Origin: Bryoerythrophyllum caledonicum
Taxonomy: Eukaryota; Streptophyta; Bryopsida; Pottiales; Pottiaceae
DNA: 64,000 nucleotides
Assembly: GCA_963971425.1 (NCBI GenBank)
Contig: OZ020525.1
Coordinates: 20,404,187-20,468,186 of the forward strand
Reading direction: 5' to 3'
The stretch's first letter is position 1; the number at the start of each line of letters is the position of its first letter. Made by a program: the position numbers and the translations under genes. The notes below the pieces were generated by a model that was given only the letters and a program-made list of their open reading frames with translations, searched no databases and had not been told where the DNA came from. Below are positions 56,919 through 64,000 of the stretch, piece by piece.

Positions 56919-58798
56919 ATGGGCGCGTTATCGGCGGCGGAGGTGAGCTACATCGAGGGTGGGATTGCACAGAACCTGCGTTCCGATGGGCGCGGTCGCC
57001 TGGACTTCCGTAACATCTCCATCGTCACCGGCGTCATCCCCCAGGTCTCCCTCTTCGCATTCTTAGGGTTTCGCACTCTCTCATCATCTGTGGTTTGGCT
57101 TAAATTGTTATGTTGGGTGCAGGCTAGCGGATCTGCACGCTGCAAAGTGGGAGGCACTGATGTGATGGTCAGTGTGAAGGTAATGGACTTAGGGTTTAGG
57201 GCTCAAGGTTGAATTATGTGATGTTCAGTGTGAAGGTAGTGGGTTTAAGGTTGAATCATGTGCTGGTCATGCGAAGGTAATGGACTCAGGGTCTAGGGTT
57301 TAAGGTTGAATTATGTGATGGTCAGTGTGAAGATATAAGGGACTTTGAGTTTAGGGTTCAAGGTTGAGTTTTGTGATTGTCAGTGTGAAGGTAGTGGGTT
57401 CAAGGTTTTCAAGGTTGATTTATGTGAAGGTACTGGTCAGGGTTCAGGGTTCAGGGTTTACGAGTGAATCATGTCAAGTTAGTTGTTGTAGGAATGAGAA
57501 TCTTCTTTCTCTTCGGCAATGAGTAGTTTGGTGATTATTTTGGTTTTCTTGCTTCGTTCAAGAGACATAGGTTGTATGCATTATTTTGGTTATTAAATGT
57601 GGGACATGACAGGCAGAGCTGGGAACCCCTCCCAAAGGCAGGCCCACACATGGTGGAATGATGATCAAGATTGAATGTTCTCCAACTGCCGCTCCCGAAT
57701 TCGAGGTATAGCTTATGGCAATGACATTCATAAACTCTTTCATTTCCAACTAATCTCTTGTCTAATTTTTCAGTAATTTTTCTTCACATCTTGAAGGGAA
57801 GAGGAGGAGAGGAGCTTTCGCTGGAGCTCACAAGGGGATTGGAGCGGAGTTTTTTAGGCGGCCCCAACGGCTCTGGTAAGTATTCAACACACTAACAATA
57901 GGCATCAACCTGACACTAACAGAAATCCGTGTTAGTTACACTATTGCTGGTGCAAATTGTAGTGTTACTAGCTCTATATCACGGTAACCTTCTCTTAAAG
58001 TGTCTACCTAAATCAGTAAATGCCATATTCGACGTTGATCTTGACTAGATATGGAGAACACTAACAATCTCATGTGCAGGTGCTGCGATTGATTTATCTT
58101 CTCTCCGGATTGTGGACGGCAAGACATGCTGGGTGTTGTGCATCGATGGGCTTGTGCTAAGCTCCGACGGCAACTTGTTGGACGCCCTGTCCATTGCTAT
58201 CAAGGTATTCTCGTGACAGAAAGTGTATCCAAACTACTGATGGGTGCATAATTTAACTCATGCTTTGTGCTGCTCCTTCAGGCCGCGTTGACCAACACCG
58301 GCCTACCCAAAGTAGAAGTCGTGGCTGGCGAAACTGGCGACGAGGATCCGGAGTTTGAAGTGGATGATGAGGAGTCCTCTCAGTTAGATACATCAAATGT
58401 GCCCACTATCATAACTCTCACAAAGGTGAGGCTGAAAAAATGGTAAAACCTGTGTGTGGTACATTATATTCTTCTTCAAATTAAGTATCCAACAGGTGAG
58501 TTGAATTGGATAACCTTGAATTCTCCTGGGATTTTGATGTTTTTTCTTGGTTGTGAAGGTGGGGAAACACTATTTTGTGGACGCCACTGCAGAGGAGGAA
58601 TCACAGATGAGGTCGGCGGTGTCAGTGGCAGTGAACAGGAAAGGAGTTGTATGCGGAGTGACCAAGAGAGGCGGCGACGGCCTGGACCCCGGCGTCATCA
58701 TCGACATGATATCCGTGGCCCAGCAGATCGCACTCACTTACATCCTTGCGCTGGACCTCCAAATAGCCGCCGCCGAGAGCGTGGATCCTGATACATAA
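56919..58798 (+). CDS. RRP42: Exosome complex subunit RRP42 (EXOSC7-type RNase PH-like)
   Basis: Seven exons (56919-57044, 57123-57179, 57613-57705, 57797-57875, 58080-58204, 58282-58425, 58559-58798) join in phase to give 287 residues, the normal family length. Motifs: LRSDGRGRLDFR near residue 21; GVIPQASGSARCKVGGTDV; ECSPTAAPEFEGRGGEEL; IVDGKTCWVLCIDGLVLSSDGN, then NLLDALSIA; and a C-terminal KRGGDGLDPGVI. This is one of the six RNase PH-like ring proteins of the 3'-5' RNA exosome, which trims rRNA and degrades mRNA. In plants the subunit is structural. Intron 2 is made of repeated copies of the exon 2 end and its donor site. Confidence 0.95.
57158..57440 (+). repeat. Tandem copies of an exon end and splice donor within RRP42 intron 2
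   Basis: The exon 2 end GTGATGGTCAGTGTGAAG followed by GTAATGG is echoed in the intron by TATGTGATGTTCAGTGTGAAGG (donor-like GT at 57236), GCGAAGGTAATGG (57277), GTGATGGTCAGTGTGAAGAT (57332, GT lost), GTGATTGTCAGTGTGAAGGT (57391) and GTGAAGGTACTGG (57430). Spacings alternate between about 40 and 56 bp. TTAGGGTTTAGGG-like text lies between units. Confidence 0.8.
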
Positions 58799-59620
58799 CA
58801 AGGGTAGGTGTTGAATTGGGAGTTTACTTCATTGAAGCTTCTATAGATGTTGATAGAACCAATGCTAGAGCGGCCTCTTGGGTTTGGGAATCATTGTGAT
58901 TGATTTCTTTTCTAATGAGTCATGTGCACTTCTTCACTGAGACGCTTCAGTCCTATGGGAGATTCGATTTTAGTGTTCTGGGTGTTGTGACCTTTCCCTT
59001 TGGCCATTGTTGGTATTTGCGTTAGCTTTCCAACGCATCTCCTTGATCTCCAATCTATGTAGGCATTGGCGAGCTACAGTGATTTCCATGATGTGGGGTC
59101 GTGAGGAAATGTATTCGTTGTGTAGATGATTTTTTGCATGTTCTATTACGCTTGTAATTTCTTCCAGGCCTTGTGGTCTACTTAGGCGTTAAAGGGGTAA
59201 GTTCTTCCCTTGGATGGCATCTTCCCTTTGATGGCATCTTCCCTTTGATGGCATCTTCCCTTTGATGGCCACTTGCTTTATTTTTGTTAACCTCTTTTTC
59301 TTTGGTTTTCATGGTTTCTACAAGATTTAAGAATTTTGGCCCCCCAATATTGGTTCTAGATTGTTCCATGAGTGTTGTGTGATCTTTACTATACTAGGAC
59401 CAACACATGACATTGTTGTGTGATCTGTCACGTCTGAAGGCTACACCTTGGTGCCACAACCCTTGTTCATGTGTAAAGTTTTATTACTATTTAATTTGAA
59501 CTAGGCTTCACGTATGTGATTGAGCACATCCTGGGAGCAGCTACATAAGACATTTAATATGATTTGTTTGTTCTAAGAACTTTAAATCAATCTTCTAACA
59601 TAATATTAAAAACATCTCTA
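58799..59620. other. Gene-free interval
   Basis: Contains the 3' flank of RRP42. 59030-59200 is an inverted-orientation copy of the TTAA-type outer repeat (GGCGTTAAAGGGGTAA at the right edge). A 16-bp motif, GATGGCATCTTCCCTTT, is repeated four times at 59213-59265. No gene. Confidence 0.45.
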
Positions 59621-59649
59621 TATCCCTCCGGTTCAATAGGGTATATGGC

Positions 59650-60440
59650 AATCATCGGGCCAGGGTGGTTGGGACTTACCACCAGGCCAGGGTGGTTGGG
59701 ACTTACCGCCAGGCTAGGGTGGCTGGGATGAAACAAACTGCTAGGCTAGGCTGGCTGGGATGGACCGCCGGGCCAAGGTGGCTGGGATGGACCGCCAGGC
59801 TAGGGTGGTTGGGATGGACCGCCAGGCCAGGGTGGCTGAGACGGGACAAACTGCTAGTCTAGGGTGGCTGGGACGGACGTTAAACCAAGGTCGTTGGGAC
59901 GGACGTTAAACCAAGGTCGTTGGGACGGACGTTAAACCAAGGTCGTTGAGACGGACGTTAAACCAAGGTCGTTGGGACGGACGTTAAACCAAGGTCGTTG
60001 GGACGGACGTTAAACCAAGGTCGTTGGGACGGACGTTAAACCAAGGTCGTTGGGACGGACGTTAAACCAAGGTCGTTGGGACGGACGTTAAACCAAGGTC
60101 GTTGGGACGGACGTTAAACCAAGGTCGTTGGAACCAACTGCTAGTCTAGGGTGGCTGGGACGGACGTTAAACCAAGGTCGTTGGAACCAACTGCTAGTCT
60201 AGGGTGGCTGGGACGGACGTTAAACCAAGGTCGTTGGAACCAACTGCTAGTCTAGGGTGGCTGGGACGGACGTTAAACCAAGGTGGTTGGGACCAACCGC
60301 TAGTCTAGGGTGGCTGGGACGAACGTTAAACCAAGGTGGTTGGGACCAACCGCTAGTCTAGGGTGGCTGGGACGGATGTTAAACCAAGGTGGTTGGGACC
60401 AACCGCTAGTCTAGGGTGGCTGGGACGGATCGCCAGGCTA
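59650..60440. repeat. 26-bp minisatellite with several unit types
   Basis: The central part (59870-60130) repeats GGACGGACGTTAAACCAAGG plus TCGTTG, 26 bp, about ten times almost without change. The flanks use related units with GGATGGACCGCCAGGC and AACTGCTAGTCTAGGGTGGCTG, arranged as higher-order pairs at 60130-60420. Not coding. Confidence 0.9.
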
Positions 60441-60960
60441 GAATGCTCACCAAATACTCATCGAGATAGAGGTGGGATGCTCACTCATCTACACTTGATT
60501 GATCAAGGACATGGTGGTTTTTGCTATGCATTCTAGCCTGGCATACTGGAAGTGAGAATAGGGATAGAACCAAAATTAGGAATAAGTGGAAGTAAGAATA
60601 GGAGTAAGAGTGGATATGGGAATAAGAATGAGTGGATATGGGAATAAGAATGAGTGGAAACTGAAGCAAGAATGCGAGTGGAAACTGAAGCAAGAATGGG
60701 AATGGAAACTGAAATAAGAAAGGGAGTGAAGAAGAGGTGCTTGTCTTCGAAGACATGTTCCAATGCACCATCATTGGTACAAGGATCTATCTTTTACTTG
60801 TGAGTCAATAAGCACACCAAAGGGTGTTTATTACATGTCATGAACACAAGTACTGAAATCAGTATTCCCTGTCCCAAAATTATACACCTGCTTGACTCTT
60901 AGACATGGATTTACAAAAATATATATATAGATATATTATGGCATAGATAAAGTCGGAAAA
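60441..60960. other. Gene-free interval, GA-rich tandem
   Basis: 60540-60730 consists of GGAATAAGAATGAGTGGA-type units of 12-24 bp and leaves compositional open frames on the minus strand. Nothing else is recognised. Confidence 0.5.
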
Positions 60961-60967
60961 GGACACG

Positions 60968-61040
60968 TGGAGAAGAGGGGCATCGATCCCCTTACCTCCT
61001 GAATGCGAATCAGGCGCTCTACCATTTGAGCTACTCCCCC
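60968..61040 (-). tRNA. trnA-CGC: tRNA-Ala (anticodon CGC)
   Basis: On the minus strand a 73-nt cloverleaf: acceptor GGGGGAG/CTTCTCC with the alanine identity pair G3-U70, D arm GCTC/GAGC, anticodon stem CCTGA/TCAGG around TTCGCAT (anticodon CGC), T arm AGGGG/CCCCT with loop ATCGATG as in plant tRNA-Ala, and discriminator A. TTTT follows within about 12 bases. Confidence 0.95.
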
Positions 61041-61423
61041 GAGGTCCCGAAGAAGTGGACGAGATCCCTATCTAACAGATGATCAGCAGTGAAACATATT
61101 GGAATATATTGTTTCCTTAAAAACACGGGACCCACAATAGAAAACGTCGAATGTTAAAGGAGCTTAATTTACTCAACATCTAGTGAGCCATACCAACCAA
61201 TCAAACTGTCTTCGAAAAAACAGAGAGTCGCAAATCAGAAGCTAACATAATAACATAAAAACGGCAAAAGTAACCATAACAAATCTTTAAGTATGAACTG
61301 CTTGATCAGCATTCATTCCTTTACTCAAATCATGCTCACATGAATCACAGAGAAGCCCATGGACATACTGAAGTAAAATAGTGTCACTAAATTGCCTCAT
61401 CATGTACCTAAACTTGGTTCCAT

Positions 61424-62255
<832 letters not shown>

Positions 62256-62689
62256 GGCGAGCGACGGCTATGAAACTCGCAAAGCAGCAGAACCGACAGC
62301 AGCGCCGGGAAAGAGCTCCCTTCCTCGCAGAACAAGGGTTTTGTGTATCTCCCTCTAGCCCTAATTTTCCAATATCCGGGTAGAAAACCGCCTAAATACC
62401 CGCGGACGTATACCCGGTAGGAACCAGAAGCCCGATCCGCCCTTGAGCATTCATCGTCGACGGTTTAGGGTGACCCAATACCGTTCCCTTCTATATTTTT
62501 CCTAGATTTCAAGGAGCTTATGTAGCTTTTCATCACATCACTTATAAATTCACACTAAACAATGTATGTGCTTTGGACTAGACCTACCCTACGCAGTCGT
62601 TTGTTTTGTAAGTAATCTAGTGTAAAAGAAATATCGATAACTACAACAGATTGAGAGTCCTAACCAACATAAAATAAACAATAGCAAGA

Positions 62690-64000
62690 ACTTCAGCTTC
62701 AAAGGGAGGCCGGCGTGAAAAGAGTATTTGTTTGTTCCCGTCACTCTTTCTTTGCCCACATGACAAGGAAAAGTGTAAAGGAAACTATTGCCCCCTTTCG
62801 GAGGTAGATACTATGGAACTAGTAGTCAGTAACCAATAATCAATGAGAGAGAGTAGAATTACTTCTAGTGGTTGTATAGTAGGTTTAATTGCTTAATTTA
62901 GGTTGAGTTGTGTATTTATGGTATGGGTTGGTTGTTCTCTAGTCGCCTTCTGTGTAGTACAATGGACATGGCATGGTGTATGGCAATCGTATTGATGTTT
63001 TTGAAGGTGCTCTGAATGGAGGAGATAGAGATTTTGAATTTGTTTGCAAGTTCTGTCATTGCTGGTATGTGTGTTTTGGCTCTAGCACCGGCGGTGATAA
63101 TGATGATTGGGTCAACTTTCCAACCTTGATTTTTAATGTTGTCAATTAATGGTTGGTATATGTTGGTTTTGTTTGTTATTGTTTGGGTTGAAAATTTGTC
63201 ATTACAGTGTGCAATTTCAATGAACTGGATGGTAATGTTGGAGTTAATTATGTTTAGGAGGGTGGCTTTGTGTTGTATTCCATGGACACAGAGTATGTTC
63301 GGTTTAAATCTAGCGTTACATTGGCATTGTTGCATATTGCACGTACAAGGTAGTAGTCAACTTGGAACTATATTTTCCTGTGGGTAATTGTTGAATGTTC
63401 CAGCATCCATGAGAGTGTAACATCTAGAGTAGCTAGAGGAGACTAGCGTTTTTCTTATTTCCCATACAACTTTGTTATGTCGTTTGGTAATTAGTGGGTG
63501 TATGTGTGGGTTGGCATTTTAGTAGGACGTGGAGCCATGTGTCAGAATTGGTTGAGTCACATATTGGGCATGAGATGTTGGGGAATCTTTTGAGTCCAAA
63601 GAATAGTTGTTTTTGGTAGAAGTGGGGTGTGGGATGGGCATGTTTGTGTGGTTTAGAGGCTTTTTTGTGTGTTTTGTTGCTTCCTTCTTTGGCTAGTTTG
63701 TTTGCTTGTTCATTTCCTTGGAATGTTGGCGTGGGCTTTGACTTTTAATAATGTGGTGGATTGCGTTCTTTGGAGTAATAAGTTTATTATTGAAGAGGGG
63801 ATGATGCGGTCCGGGTAGTTATTATGGGTCGTTAGGTGTTTTATGTGTGTCTTTATGAGTATAGGATGTTATGGCAATCAGTAAATATATAGGCAGGTTT
63901 GTTTGGGAATTGTTTGGTGATGATTTTAAAAGTTTTACATATAGCCATCATTTCTGCTTGTAGGATATTTTGTGGTGCATTTAATCTTTTTGATATGTTT
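62690..64000 (-). mobile_element. LINE with RNase H domain, 3' part, continuing beyond the window
   Basis: Reading the minus strand from 64000 down, the frame encodes ILQAEMMAICKTFKII and AYIFTDCHNILYS, the Glu and Asp motifs of a LINE-type RNase H. Then come PTSHAQYV-type and CPIC-like zinc motif remnants (about 63570), and a better preserved C-terminal frame at 62916-63335 (139 residues: FKPNILCVHGIQHKATLL, HCNDKFSTQT, KVDPIIIITAGARAKTHIP, IAIHHAMSIVLHRRRLE). Several stops interrupt the upper part. The 3' end near 62690-62840 shares GTAGTTCCATAGTATCTACC-type text with the copies at 5884 and 54500. Confidence 0.75.

Overview
This is eukaryotic nuclear DNA from a green plant (streptophyte). 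Evidence: short GT-AG introns, plant-type protein families (plastid-division FtsZ1, an arabinogalactan/extensin-like wall protein, a plant heavy-metal-associated protein), plant-type tRNA genes and CCCTAAA telomere-like/telo-box motifs. Gene density is low and repeats dominate. A bryophyte, lycophyte or streptophyte alga with a repeat-rich genome would fit, but the species cannot be fixed from sequence alone.

Layout. 1-8.6 kb: repeats, with one short LINE 3' end carrying clear target duplications (5.88-6.03 kb) and a three-fold tandem duplication just upstream of the first gene. 8.86-11.05 kb: ETHE1-type persulfide dioxygenase (9 exons, +) with a tRNA-Lys(CUU) gene inside intron 3. Its last three exons are duplicated as a pseudogene at 12.7-13.1 kb, and an intact tRNA-Ser(GCU) follows at 13.84 kb. 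Next to the first copy lies a tRNA-Ser stump broken at the anticodon. 14.27-15.57 kb: perfect 65-bp satellite, 20 copies. 17.07-18.76 kb: histidine-phosphatase gene whose RHG motif reads CHG. 19.58-21.05 kb: a 33-bp minisatellite inside a dispersed repeat whose second copy, immediately downstream, has only one unit. 24.8-31.6 kb: degraded retroelements, including a Ty3/gypsy integrase remnant. 31.6-38 kb: MITE-like repeats and low-complexity DNA.

38.13-39.49 kb: HMA-domain protein (-). 40.45-40.55 kb: a miRNA-precursor-sized foldback whose two arms both derive from a SINA-type RING coding sequence. 41.75-47 kb: TTAA-flanked inverted-repeat elements, a 279-bp MITE with 7-9 bp target duplications, and a small single-pass membrane protein gene (43.9-45.6 kb, -). 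48.10-48.74 kb: His-rich AGP/extensin-like protein (-). 50.06-52.29 kb: FtsZ1 (-). 53.6-54.6 kb: LINE remnant. 55.45-56.02 kb (-) and 56.92-58.80 kb (+): a divergent pair, Yae1-domain protein and exosome subunit RRP42. 59.6-60.4 kb: 26-bp minisatellite. 60.97 kb: tRNA-Ala(CGC). 61.42-62.26 kb: ribosomal protein eL37 (-). 62.7-64 kb: another LINE copy with RNase H, running off the window.

The protein genes are housekeeping (translation, RNA decay, plastid division, sulfide oxidation, cell wall) and form no pathway or operon. The notable features lie in the repeat biology: nested TTAA-target elements with their empty sites in the same window, a LINE family whose 3' hairpin keeps pairing through compensatory changes, tandem duplications that copy splice sites in two genes, and the coding-derived foldback.
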